NCBI GenBank assembly: GCA_000151295.1
Contig: GG745332.1
Location: forward strand, 459,760-523,759
DNA length: 64,000 nucleotides
Reading direction: 5' to 3'
Source: Allomyces macrogynus ATCC 38327
Lineage: Eukaryota; Blastocladiomycota; Blastocladiomycetes; Blastocladiales; Blastocladiaceae
Shown: positions 41,262-51,816 of the stretch, piece by piece
Numbering within the stretch: position 1 is the stretch's first letter
Layout: each line of letters opens with the position of its first letter
Program-made: the position numbers and the translations under genes
The notes under the pieces: model-generated
What the model was told of the DNA's origin: nothing
Seen by the model: only the letters and a program-made list of their open reading frames with translations
The model's database searches: none

Positions 41262-41948
41262 GAACAGCAGCACCAAGCGTATGCTATGCGGTCCGGCGTA
41301 CCAGTAAATGCAGTAACCGATGCTATGGCTGGTGCCGTCCTCACGCCAGTCGAAGGAGACATGCAGGCGCCCTCAATCATGACATGCGTCGATCCGGTCG
41401 CGGTCCTCCCAGCCGAGCTGCTGTTCTACATCCTCGAATATCTTCCACTGCAGTCACAAGTACAATGGGCTGGCGTGAACCGCGCATGGAGGTGTGTTGC
41501 CAGGGCCGCGCCCGCGCTTTGGCAAGTCTTGAATCTCTTTGCGACGACAGAGAAGGCCAACAACGCGATCAACGGTCGCATTGTCGAGTCCTTGGTCCGC
41601 TGTGCCAATCACAAGTTGCGCTCACTTATGATGAAGGTACCAGCCATGACTGAGGCAGACATTCTCAAGCTCGCTGCGTTTGAACATTTTGTGCTGCCAC
41701 GATTCGACCAAGGTTTCCCAAACACCTGCCCTATTGGATTGGTGGGCAGACCAGCGCGCAGCGAGAGTCCATCACAAGCGGATTATTCAACCGCACCAAA
41801 CAAGGCAAATGGTAAAGGAGCAGATGCCCGGTCTTGGCCAGTGGCGCGAGCATCTCAAAGTCACCTTCCGCAAACAACGTCACGAGAAGAGAAAAACCGC
41901 CATTGCGGCGAGTGTGGGTCGAGTGGCGAGATAGGGTGGAGAATGTAG
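41262..41948 (+). pseudogene. Truncated F-box protein, copy 2
   Basis: Related to the F-box gene at 38179 (DQEQQ start, DPVAVLPAELLFYILEYLPL, WAGVNRAWRCVARAA, NAINGRIVESLVRCA). The similarity stops abruptly at GFPN, where copy 1 enters its first LRR; no leucine-rich repeats follow. The current frame continues into random sequence and stops at 41948. Skipping one base near 41720 leads instead into a basic tail (LLDWWADQRAARVHHKR ... HEKRKTAIAASV) ending at 41934, with no similarity to copy 1. The first exon is unresolved. It may be a decayed copy or an F-box fused to an unrelated basic tail. Confidence 0.55.
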
Positions 41949-43025
41949 TGAACCTGCACAAGAGCTAGGCTTGGGATGGAGAGAACAGACGGGACACGGG
42001 GGACGGCCAGAATTTAAATGGTCGTCGTTGGCCCGTTGTGGTGCATTCGACTGAACTGCTCACTTGAGGTTACCGGCCACGGTCATCATTGTCTCGCAGC
42101 GGTTCGACTCGTGTTCTGGCATCAGAAAGCATGCGGTTGCGGCAAGTGGGAGGTCATTTTATTGTGCGTGAGGGCATGGTTGTCCCGTTGTAATTTTCGG
42201 CACACTTGGTCGCGCTCGTACTTGAAACAACAACGCTCATTTATGCTTCGTCCACCTCCATGATCCCAGAAAATGATGGATACCAAACAAACCAATATCA
42301 GACAGCACAAATGTAAAAATTGGGCTTTGCGGCCGAGGCGAAAAGGCGCATGTCCTTTGAGAGCAGAAACCGTCACGCAGCAACGATGCCACATCTCGAT
42401 TCAAAAAGACTACCTTTGGATTTCTTCATTTGTCGAGGGCAAGATTAGGACAGCGCGGGACAGCGCGGCATCAATATACCCACCGAGCGCGGATGTTAGG
42501 ACCCGTGTTGCTGAATCGTGTCGGTTTTTGATGACATCCTTTCTTGCGTGTTGAGCTCAACGGATCAGTGATCGCTCGGACCAAGAATAACGCATTTTCC
42601 GCCGCATTGAGATCATGTTATTTGACGAGCATCGCACTGATAACAGGTAGCTCCGCGCAGGAGGCACGAAAAAATTGCGGCTGGGCCACGTGTGACGTGT
42701 GAGAAATATCAGTGCGCAAGAATCGCGTCGTCAGAACCAGCGGCTCAAGAACCAGCGACTCAAGTATCATCGAGTATCATCGCGCAAGAGTCAGCGGCAC
42801 AAGTGTCGGGCGGCAGCACTGGGAGGGGCATGAAGGTCTCTATTTTGATTGCACCTTTGTTTTCTTCGGCTCGCCCCATCAATCCTTTCCCACGACAAAC
42901 ACAGAGCAGTCGATGAAATCATCATGAAAAATCAAAACGGCTGCATTGTTGGAGCAAAAATATCTGGGTACAATAACTACACCACGGCTTGCACCACAAA
43001 TCAGAGCGGCGCGATGCACTGCAAT
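41949..43025. other. intergenic, no gene supported
   Basis: AT-richer spacer of about 1.1 kb between the truncated F-box gene and the 3' end of the Q-repeat gene. Short direct repeats such as GACAGCGCGG near 42450-42470 and a CAAGTATCATCGAGTATCATCG duplication near 42760 occur. No RNA gene was recognised. Confidence 0.4.
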
Positions 43026-43846
43026 TTAGCAGATGTAGCCGGTCGAGTGCACATCAATGTTCTGCGACTGCGCCTGCGACTGGACGGCCGACACATCAGC
43101 GCCGCCGCAGGGGTAGCAACCACCGGAGACATCAATCGACTGGCCCTGCCACTGCGACTGCGACGCGAAAACGTCGGCACCACCGTAACCGTGGCCCGAG
43201 ACGTCAATGTTCTGCGACTGCCACTGGACCTGCGACGCAAACACATCAGCGCCGCCGTGGTAGCCACCAGCCGAGGCATCAATCGACTGGCCCTGCCACT
43301 GCGACTGGGAGGCAAAGACATCCGAGCCACCATGGCCGTGGCCGGACACGCTGATCGACTGGCTCTGCGACTGCGCCTGCGACGCGTGGATGTTGCTGCC
43401 GCCGTAGTAGCCGCCCGTCGACACGTCAATCGACTGGTGCTGGCCCTGCGCCTGCGACAGGTCGACGGCATTGTGGTGGCCGCCCGACGAGACGCTGATC
43501 GACTGGCTCTGGCCCTGCGCCTGCGACGCGTGGATGTTGGAGCCCGCCGCCCGAAACGTGGACCGACTGCGACTGCGACTGCGCCTGCGCCTGCGACGCA
43601 TGGACGTTGGCGCCGCCGCAGTAGCCGCCGCCCGTCGACACGTTGATCGACTGGTGCTGGGCCTGCGACTGAGCGACGTCGACCTGGAGAATACCGGAAA
43701 TGGGGATGCGACGCGGCGCGCGGGGGTCAATTTTTAAATCTTCGTTCGTTTGATGCGGTCCTCGTTTGGACGATCAACTCCGATCACCAAAAAAGTAATC
43801 GTGGAAGAGCTAGGCGTACCGTGGTCGTGTTGTAGATCGGGTACAT
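43026..43846 (-). CDS. Q/S/G-rich tandem-repeat protein (predicted beta-repeat/amyloid-like)
   Basis: Two-exon gene of about 227 residues. Exon 1 is nine codons (MYPIYNTTT, 43846-43820); the intron 43819-43684 (136 nt, GTACGC...CTCCAG) joins in phase 0 to VDVAQSQAQHQ; exon 2 ends at 43026. The whole mature protein is about nine repeats of 22-26 residues with the pattern hydrophobic-x-A-SQxQxQ, then QSIDVS, then a Gly/Tyr/His turn ending GG[AS][DN]. Variants include QSQSISVSGHGHGG and QWQGQSIDASAGGYHGG. Alternating Q/S and V/I positions suggest a beta-arcade or amyloid-like fold, reminiscent in logic of curlin repeats. No signal peptide is seen. One extra G near 43543-43553 breaks the frame between repeats 2 and 3; repeat register restores perfectly when it is skipped. 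A TATA box lies about 95 bp upstream. Confidence 0.65.
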
Positions 43847-43938
43847 GGTGGTAGTGGTTGTAAAGCAGGTGGAGAAGCAAGCACAGAAGCTGGTTTGAGT
43901 GCTGGATGCCGGTCAAGGAAGTGCGGGGCGAGCGCTGA

Positions 43939-43945
43939 TTTTATA
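43939..43945 (-). promoter_or_regulatory. TATA box of the Q-repeat gene
   Basis: TATAAAA on the minus strand, about 95 bp before the ATG at 43846. It supports transcription of this unusual gene in the stated direction. Confidence 0.55.
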
Positions 43946-44206
43946 CCAGCGGGGACACGTGCGAGTGTGTCCATTGCGCTTCTGGCATGCGGGCCCGGTC
44001 GCGACGAGGACGCACTATGGCCGAGCTGGAACCTTGTCGCGGCCGGCCGACGGTGGATTTCTGGATGGCGGTTAAGATCAGCGTCGCACTCGAGGGGTTG
44101 GCGCGGGCCAGCACGCGCACGGTTTGTGAGAGCTCGACTGTCGACCATCCACAATTGCCACGGATGAGAGTTGCGGTACTGCAGCGCTTCGTGCAGTCCA
44201 GCGAAT

Positions 44207-44274
44207 GGGCAGCAGGCGAAGCTCTCAGCGCCGGCCATGGGGGCAGCAGGCGAAGCTCTCAGCGCCGGCCATGG
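44207..44274. repeat. Perfect 34-bp tandem duplication
   Basis: The 34 bases at 44207-44240 are repeated exactly at 44241-44274 (starting GGGCAGCAGGCGAAG). No gene is supported here; the duplication is recent or an assembly stutter. Confidence 0.8.
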
Positions 44275-44996
44275 TGTTGAGCGAAGCATGGTTTGCCAGA
44301 TCGGACGTGCGACGGCGCGTCAGATTGCCAGAACGGGAGAGACGGAACGGACTTTGCCCAGGGGACTGGGGGCGCAACCCGCAGTTTGAGTGCGTCTTCT
44401 GTGATACTTCGCCGAGAAGGCGTCTGTATGTTGCAACACAACGGCGAAGCTCATGATCGGCGGCCATTGGAGTTCGTAGAACCAAAGTTGGTGTGGCACT
44501 ACTTCGCCGACAATGGTCCACTCGTCCCCTCGACTTCGCCAACCAGGATCTGCCATGGGGTCCGCGCGCATGTGCATGGTCAAAACGACAAGAGCAGGGT
44601 CATCCTTTTGAATTTATTTTTTGTTGGAGGGGACGCATCAAGTAACGTGCATGAGGTGAAAACATTGGGGACACACGCACAGGTCTGCGAAATGGCATGA
44701 TGCTTTCATTCGACTTCGCCGTCCTTCTCTCCGCACTAACCCCTAGCTAGCCGCGGGCGGTCTCGTGTGGTCAATCCGGCCCGCTGATGCTTTTCATCCC
44801 CAGCATCCTCACGCTGATACTTTTGCGCACCCGACGACATGCTCCCTGCTGGAGAGCGTTCTGTACTCTGGAAGACTGAAAGACTGAAAGACTGAAAGAG
44901 GGTGACCCGGTCAGTGGCAAAAATAGCCAAACAAATAAATAGATTTGATAGCACACGTCGGCGCGGAGGAAGGACAAGACGCCCACACCTCTTGCA
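44275..44996. other. intergenic region before the SMC2 3' end
   Basis: No coding frame is supported. It contains three copies of AGACTGAA at 44873-44896 about 100 bp after the SMC2 stop (on SMC2's sense strand this is TTCAGTCT), which may mark its 3' UTR. Confidence 0.4.
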
Positions 44997-47900
44997 TCAC
45001 GAATGACCCTTGACCCGATCCACGGTCGATGTGCCCTCGCGGAACTTGGTCTTGAAGATGACATGAGCATTGGAAAACATGCCCTCCTTGAGCGAGACGA
45101 TAATGAACTGCGACTTGGTGAACCGGTTTTTGATGAGCTGCCCAATGTTTTGCGTGTGCGACAGATCGAGCGCCGCATCGACTTCGTCGAGAATATACAT
45201 GGGCGCCGGCTTGAATTGGAGCAGCGCGAGAATCAGCGACAGCGCGACGAGCGACCGCTGCCCACCCGACAATTCCGTGAGCGACTCCTTCCAGACTGCG
45301 CCGAGTCGCACGCGCACTTCGAGCCCTTGCAAAATGGCGCCGTCGACGGGCTCGAGCTTGGCCGAGTTGTTGCCCGGGAGCAGGTCGGCAAAGATCTTGC
45401 CAAAATCGACATTGACCGTTTCCCACGTCTTGAGCAGCTCCTCTTCCTTGATGTCGTTGAGCTTGTCAATTGTCTCCTCAATCTTGACCTTGTCGCGCAA
45501 GACCGTGCCGAGTTTCTGGTTGAGTTCGGCCTCGCGCTTCTCGGCAACCCCAATCATCTCCATGACGTGCACGTTGACGTGTCGCTTGAGCATCTCAAAC
45601 CGCTTGGTCAATTCCTTAAGCCGCGCCTGCACTTCGCGGTGCCCGGCGCCGTCCTCGAGCACCTGCTGCTGCTGCGTCACCGAGATGGCCTGCGACTCGG
45701 CCTCGAGCCACGCGTGCTGGTGCAGCAACTTGCGCAGGTCTTCGTGCGCACGGTCGGCATCAGCCACGAGCTTGCCGAGCTGAGCCTCGATCTTCTTGTG
45801 CCGCAGCTGCCACTGCTGCACGTCGCGCACGACCTCGGCCTTGCGCTTGCGCACCGCGTGCAGCTCGCGGTCGACCGACGCGCGCTCGGCACGCTCCTCG
45901 GCCAAATCACGCGCAACCCGCGCATGCTCCTGCCGCGTCGCCGTGACCTGCTGCGCGTGCGCGGCGGCCTGTTCCTCAAGTGCAACAATCTGTTCCTTGA
46001 GCTCGGCGTGCTCAGTCGCACGCGCCTCGCGGTCCTGCGCCATTTGCTCGGTCTCGAGCGCGCCCGTCTCCACCTGGACCTTGGTCGCTGCAAGTTCCTT
46101 GGCGACGTTGGCAAGTTCCTGTTTCAGCGTCAAGAGCGACCGCTTCAGCTCGTCGAGCTTCTTGGTCTTGTCCTTGGACACCTCCTTTTCCTGCTTCTCT
46201 AGGTCGGCAATCTTGGCCGCCGTGCGCTTTGCACGCGCCAGCACGTCGGCAAGTCGCTCCTGGACGTCAGTGCGCTGCCGGTTCGCGACCTGCAACCGTT
46301 CGGCAAGCTGCTCGTGCGTGCCGGCCGAGCCAGCGCCGTTTTGGACCAGGTTGAGTCGGTGCCGCAGCATGTCGAGCTCGTCGGTGATACGCGAAACTTG
46401 ATCGGCGCCGCGCGACAATTCGGCGAGTTCTGCGTCGGCGCGGGCGAGGGACTCTTGCGCGCGCTGCACCTGGTCGTCGAGGTCCTTGAACCGCATCAGC
46501 TTGACGAGCGTACCCGCCGACGCGGCCTTGGCACCGCCCGACAAGACACCGGACGGGTCGTAGACGTCACCGGCCCACGTCACGGATTTGGTCTTGATTT
46601 GCGGGTCGAACGTGACGCGGTTCGCGGTTTGCGAGTCTGGTGAGAGCAGCGTCAGTATTTGGACCCCTGCAGCATCGAAGAAAAGAAGAGAAAGCGCGCC
46701 ACAAACACACCCTCGCAAATGAACGTCGTGCCAAACACGTGCTCCATGGCGGGCCGTAATGCCGGGTCAAACTTGACCAGCGACAGAGCGAGCTCGGCTT
46801 TGCCGTTGGAGATATTCCTTGCACGGTTGATCTTGTCGTTGCTGACCTTGTAACCCTGGATCTTGTTGAGCGGGAGCAACGTAACGCGCTTTCGCAACCC
46901 GCCGTGCTTGAGCAGTTGCGATCCAACGACCTCGTTGTCGACCACAACCTACATTTCCAGTCATGGCGTGAGAAAGCACGAAAAATGGGGAGCAGCATGC
47001 GAAATGAATGGAGAGTACGTTTTGCAGTCGCGCGCCAGCCGCCATTTCGAGAGCATCGGCCTTGTGGAAGTCGGCCTGATCGACCATCATGAGCGACGCA
47101 ATGGAGCCACGAACCGCGTTGCGGTTGAAATTGGGCGTCGGGTCGTTGTAGTCGAAACGAACGAGGTAGGCGATTTCGGCGGCAATCCGGTCGCGCTCCT
47201 AGAATTTCGAGTCAAGAGGTCAGACAACTGCTGATCCCTCGCGAGAAAGCGGGCAGAGAGAAGCGCACCTCAGAGAGCCGGTCGAGCTCGGTCGCGAGCC
47301 GTTTCCTTTCGCCCTGAAGTGTCACCCGTCGCTCCTCGTCGACCGTTTCCGTGACCCTCTGCAGCTCCAACTCCTTTCGTGCAATCGCTTGCTGCAGCTG
47401 CTCCACGTCATTGTCGACCCGCGCCCGCGACGCTTGCGCCTTGGCAAGCTCGGGCTCCAGCTGCGCCATTTCCGACGTGAGACCACGCACACGGCTCGCG
47501 AGCGTCTCCTGGTCGACTTTGAGAGTGGCCAGGAGCGCGCGCTCTTCCTTGAGTTGCTCGGCAAACCCGGACACGACTGCCTGATCGCCCGACTCGGCAG
47601 CGACTGTCAGCGACACGATCAGCGCCTGCGTGCGCTCGACCTCACGGGTCTTGTCTGTGTGCAAGTCGGTCAGCCGCTCGAGCGCGCGCTCGCGCGCGAG
47701 CTTGGTTGCCTCGTGCAGCTGAACGGCTTCCGCCAGTTGCGCGCGCTGCTTATCGAGCCGATCGAGCCGTGCCTTTTCCTCTGCAACCGACTGGACGAGT
47801 ACCGTGTGCTGCGTCTCGAGCTTGGCGAGCTTCTGCTTGAGCTTAGCCTCGGCGTCTTCGAGCGCGCGGCCCTTGGCGGAACCGAGCGTTTGCGCCAGCT

Positions 47901-48965
47901 CGGCCTCCTTGCGCTCGAGCTCAGCTGCCGCAACATTGAGCAAATCAACCTGCTCCTGGGTATCGTCGAGCGCGCGCTCCTTCTCCTCCTTGAGCGCCGT
48001 CGACTGCGTGACGAGTTGCCGGAGCCGGGCGTGATCGAGCAGCACGACGCGACGCTCGAGCCGCCCCTTTTCCTGCTGCACTTGCTGGTACTCGAGGTAG
48101 GCCGCGCGCTCGGACCGCAAGCGGTCGAGTTTCGGGATGATTTCCTCGCGCAGTAGCGTATGGATTTCTTCGAGCTTCTTGGCCTTTTTCGCAATCGCCT
48201 TGAGCGCCTTGTCCTTGCGCTCCTCAAACATGCGCGTACCGGCGGCTTCCTCGACCATGGCGAGAATCTCCATGGGCTTCATGTTGAGCACTTTGGTGAT
48301 TTTGCCCTGCATGATGAGAAAATGCGGGTTGTTGACGTTGAGCTGCACCGACTGGAACAAGTTCTGAATCACTTGTTGCTGCGTCGTGTGGCCGTTGACG
48401 AGGTACTTGTTCTTCCCGCCGATCACGACCTACGTCGCGTTCGTTTTGGTGGTTAGGAGAAGTGGATCCTGGTCGGGTCCACGGTCAGAAAGACAAACGA
48501 ACCTGGCGCGTCACAACAATCTCAGCACATTGCGTGTAGCCGACGGGCGAGTTGGCCTTGTCCGAATTGTCAAACACAATCGAGACACTGGCCTTTTGGA
48601 TGCCGGCCTGACCGCGCTTGTAGACGAGATCTTGCAGGTTCGAGGCGCGGACCTGTGCACAGAGCAATCATAGCGATCAGGATCAGCAATCCAGCTCGTC
48701 CAAGGGCAAGAATGGTCACGTTCACTGTCACGGAGCGCCGCCTCGCTATGAACAAGCGTGACCGGGTGGAGAGCATAGCTCGCAACGGGGTACGTACGTG
48801 CGACAACGTCGTGATCCCGAGCACAAAGCAAATGGCATCGAGAATGTTGGATTTGCCTGACCCGTTCAGGCCTGTGATGGCGTTGAATTGCGAGTCCCAG
48901 CCGGAAATGACGGTACGGGCGGCATACGACTTGAACCCCTCGAGAACAACTTCCTTGATGTACAT
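44997..48965 (-). CDS. SMC2: Condensin subunit SMC2
   Basis: Core ATPase of condensin, paired with SMC4 for mitotic chromosome compaction in the nucleus. Six exons resolve cleanly: 48965-48798, 48652-48503, 48429-47269, 47198-47019, 46948-46711 and 46636-44997, giving 1178 residues, the normal family length. Introns are 145, 73, 70, 70 and 74 nt with GT-AG ends; the last has a TACTGAC branch site. The N terminus [20 protein letters not shown] is diagnostic of SMC2; Walker [13 protein letters not shown] is at residues 32-43. Coiled-coil arms flank the hinge ([44 protein letters not shown]). The C-terminal head has the signature [18 protein letters not shown] and Walker [14 protein letters not shown]. 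All catalytic elements are intact. It is divergent from the aminotransferase gene, with 434 bp between starts. Confidence 0.97.
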
Positions 48966-49399
48966 GGTGGCTGCGGCGCGTGCGCGCAAGAGGTGTTGAG
49001 AGCCGCCAGCACCGAGGTGGTCGTCGTGGTGGAGAAGTTGCCTCAGGCGTCGCACGCGCGGTTCGAGTCGACCTAGGTCAAGTCTGATCAATCGCGCGAG
49101 CTGCTGGCCATCAAATGCATCCAGTTGGACTCGTCACGGTGTGAGATTGGGCGGGATGGTCCAATTTTTGACGAATGTGTCTATGACCGCTGACTTCGAG
49201 CAGGATTCAAGTCATTGGCAGGGGCATGCGGTAGAGAATCATGTATATGCAATGGATTTGACAGCAGTATGACACCACCGTCTTCACGTGGAAGCGAGTC
49301 GTGGTGCTGCTCCGCACCATGCGTTGTCAGTCACGATGCACTCCTCCCTCCTTCCCCAACTTGCTCCACTTCGGCAACCACCTCGTACGACCGTGAACC
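48966..49399. promoter_or_regulatory. Divergent promoter region, SMC2 / aminotransferase
   Basis: 434 bases between divergent ATGs at 48965 and 49400. No clear TATA box is visible. The region must contain both 5' UTRs and promoters by position; no specific site can be named. Confidence 0.4.
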
Positions 49400-51260
49400 A
49401 TGACCACACCGACCACGCCGGCCAAAAGGATCCCCTCTCCCTCGCGCGCCGACACCAGCTCCGACCCAAAGCGCGCGTGTCTGCCTGGCGCGCTTTCTGC
49501 AACGACCGACCCGACAACTGCAAGCAACAACACCGAAATGGCTTCTGCCCGTCGAATCCTGCCCCAGTGCGCCGACCGCGTCTCCCATTTCGTCCAGGAC
49601 GTTTGGTCGGTCTTTTCGCCGCTCGCCGTCAAAACGGGCGCTGGTACGCGCTGCTGAGCGCGATATTCGATCCGACCTGCCGACGCGATCATGACCCCAT
49701 CATCCTTGGTGCCGTTTTCCAGTCAACCTTGGCCAGGGGTTCCCCAACTTCCCGCCGCCGCAGTTCATTAAGGATGCCGCTGGTGCGTGCGTGATAAAGC
49801 TGTTCATGGCATCATGGCGGCGTAGTAGAGTGGTCCGATTGACAGATCGACACGCCTGAACTCGTCCTCCTTCTCTTTTTCCGCTTGAAATCGCGACTAC
49901 AGCCAAGTCGATCGGTCCCGACTTGAACAACCAGTACGCGCACCCCAAGGGTCACCTGCCGCTTCGCAAGGAGATCGCGGCCACGTTCTCGCCGCTGTAC
50001 GGCCGCAAGCTCGACGTGGAGAAGAATATCCTCGTGACAGCTGGTGCGCATCTCCTTCTCGGATCTGGATCGAAACTCGCATAGCCACGGAGCTCATTTT
50101 CTGCTCTTTCCGCTTTTCAAGGCGCCAACGAGGCCATTTTCGCGACCTTGTCGGCCTACCTGAACCCGGGCGACGAGTGCATTATGATGGAGCCCTTCTT
50201 TGACCAGTACGAGCCCAACATCACACTCAACGGCGGCAAGCCCGTCTACGTGCCACTGCGTCTGCACCACAAGAAGGGTGCCAAGGTCTCCGACAATGAC
50301 TCGGCCGCCGACTGGACGCTCGATATTGACGAGCTCAAGGCGCACATCACCGACCGGTCCAAGGTCATCATCATCAACACGCCGCACAACCCGGTACTTA
50401 CGCGCTTAGACTGCTTGTGCAAATGCTCTCCACCCGGTTTCTAACGCTCAACGTCTTGAATTTTGGATTCAGATCGGCAAGGTCTTCTCGGCTGAGGAAC
50501 TGCGCGCAATTGGCCAGGTCGCGATTGACCACAACCTCCTGATCATTGCCGACGAGGTCTACGAGCGGCTCGTCTACGGCGACAAGGAGCACGTGCGCAT
50601 CGCGACGCTCTCACAGGAGCTGTGGGAGCGCACCGTCACGATCGGGTCGGCGGGCAAGACGTTTGCCGTGACTGGGTGGCGGCTTGGGTGGGCGCTCGGG
50701 CCCGAGTCGATCATTCAAAACATTTTGAACGCACACACGCGGTACACCTGCAGTTGCTGACGGGCCTGATGCTCCAGCGACCAAAACTGACCACACGCGT
50801 CATCATCAATAGTATCGTGTTCTGCGCAAACGCGCCGCTTCAGTTTGCCGTTGCCGACGCGCTGCACGAGGCCAACAAGCGCAACTACTACGCGACGCAA
50901 GTGAGCGAGTACGCGGCGCGGCGCGAAAAGCTGCTCGCATGCTTCAAGGACCTCGGCCTGCGCGTGACGGTGCCTGACGGGTCCTACTTTATCCTCGTCG
51001 ACACGTCGCGCATTGCGATTCCGGCCGACGAATGGAAAGAAATCTGCGCGGTGCCGATGCCGTCGACGAACCGCGACTGGCGCGTGTGCTACTGGCTCAC
51101 GACCAAGATTGGCGTTGCCGCGATCCCGCCGAGTTCCTTCTACTCGCCCGAGAACGCGCACTTGGCCGAGAACCTCGCGCGGTTCTGCTTCTGCAAGACC
51201 GAGGAGACGCTCGACCAGGCGGTCGCGGCGCTGCAGAAGCTCAAGCCGTACATCAAGTAG
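49400..51260 (+). CDS. Kynurenine--oxoglutarate-type aminotransferase
   Basis: PLP-dependent class I/II aminotransferase of the kynurenine/glutamine transaminase family (BNA3-like in yeast). Such enzymes convert kynurenine to kynurenic acid and also act on other amino acids. Six exons fit in phase: 49400-49643, 49723-49782, 49903-50043, 50122-50393, 50473-50741 and 50813-51260, giving about 477 residues. Signatures: FSPLAVK then VNLGQGFPNFPPPQFI, PDLNNQYAHPKGHLPLRKEI, LVTAGANEAIFATL, MMEPFFDQY, INTPHNPIGKVFS, LIIADEVYERLVY, and the Schiff-base lysine in IGSAGKTFAVTGWRLGW. The C terminus has RVCYWLTTKIGVAAIPPSSF. The N-terminal ~45 residues are Ser/Thr/Pro-rich, and an internal ATG (MASARRIL) could be the cytosolic start. 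Substrate preference cannot be read from sequence. Confidence 0.9.
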
Positions 51261-51816
51261 GTTGGGTGGATTGACGATGGATGCGATGCAGTCTTGAATA
51301 AGTCATGACTTCTTGTTGGACAGCTTCGTTAAGCATCGTCAGGAATGAATGAACGAAGACCAGCGGGGATCAGAGCAGCGCTGATACCTTCTCCGTCAAA
51401 ATCCGCATCATTTCTGTTCAACGACAACCATCGTTACGCCGGACGCGTTCCCCTCAAACATTCGCTGCATCAGCGACACGATGGCGGACTCCTCGTACCT
51501 GCCGACTACGAGCAGCTCGCTGAATTCGACGCTATCCGAGCGATCCGGCGGGTAACTTGCCGCTGCCGCCAGGATCGCAACGAGCGGCCATCTCGTTGTC
51601 GAGCCGGCGGCATTCTGCTCGTTCATAACCTCCGCCACAATCCACGCTCGTCCAAGTCCCAACACCCGCGACCACACCTGTTAATACCAACGCGTACCTC
51701 GACCTCCTCGCGCAACCTCGGCGCTCCAGCTCGTTCAGCTCTCCGGATCGGGGTGCTACTCACTGCACTTAACGCGTTGGCCGACTCAGGACCTGACCCG
51801 CCGCTGTTGATTCGTC
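51261..51816. other. intergenic, with a possible 72-aa minus-strand ORF
   Basis: The spacer contains a minus-strand frame at 51626-51408 starting MNEQNAAGSTTRWPLVAIL and ending SGVTMVVVEQK with a protein-like composition. It has no homolog I recognise and would lie between two plus-strand genes. I leave it as a possibility only. Confidence 0.3.

Noticed and set aside
43939..49399. A functional cluster linking SMC2, the Q-repeat gene and the aminotransferase
   Set aside because: Their adjacency shows no shared motif or pathway; neighbouring eukaryotic genes here appear unrelated.
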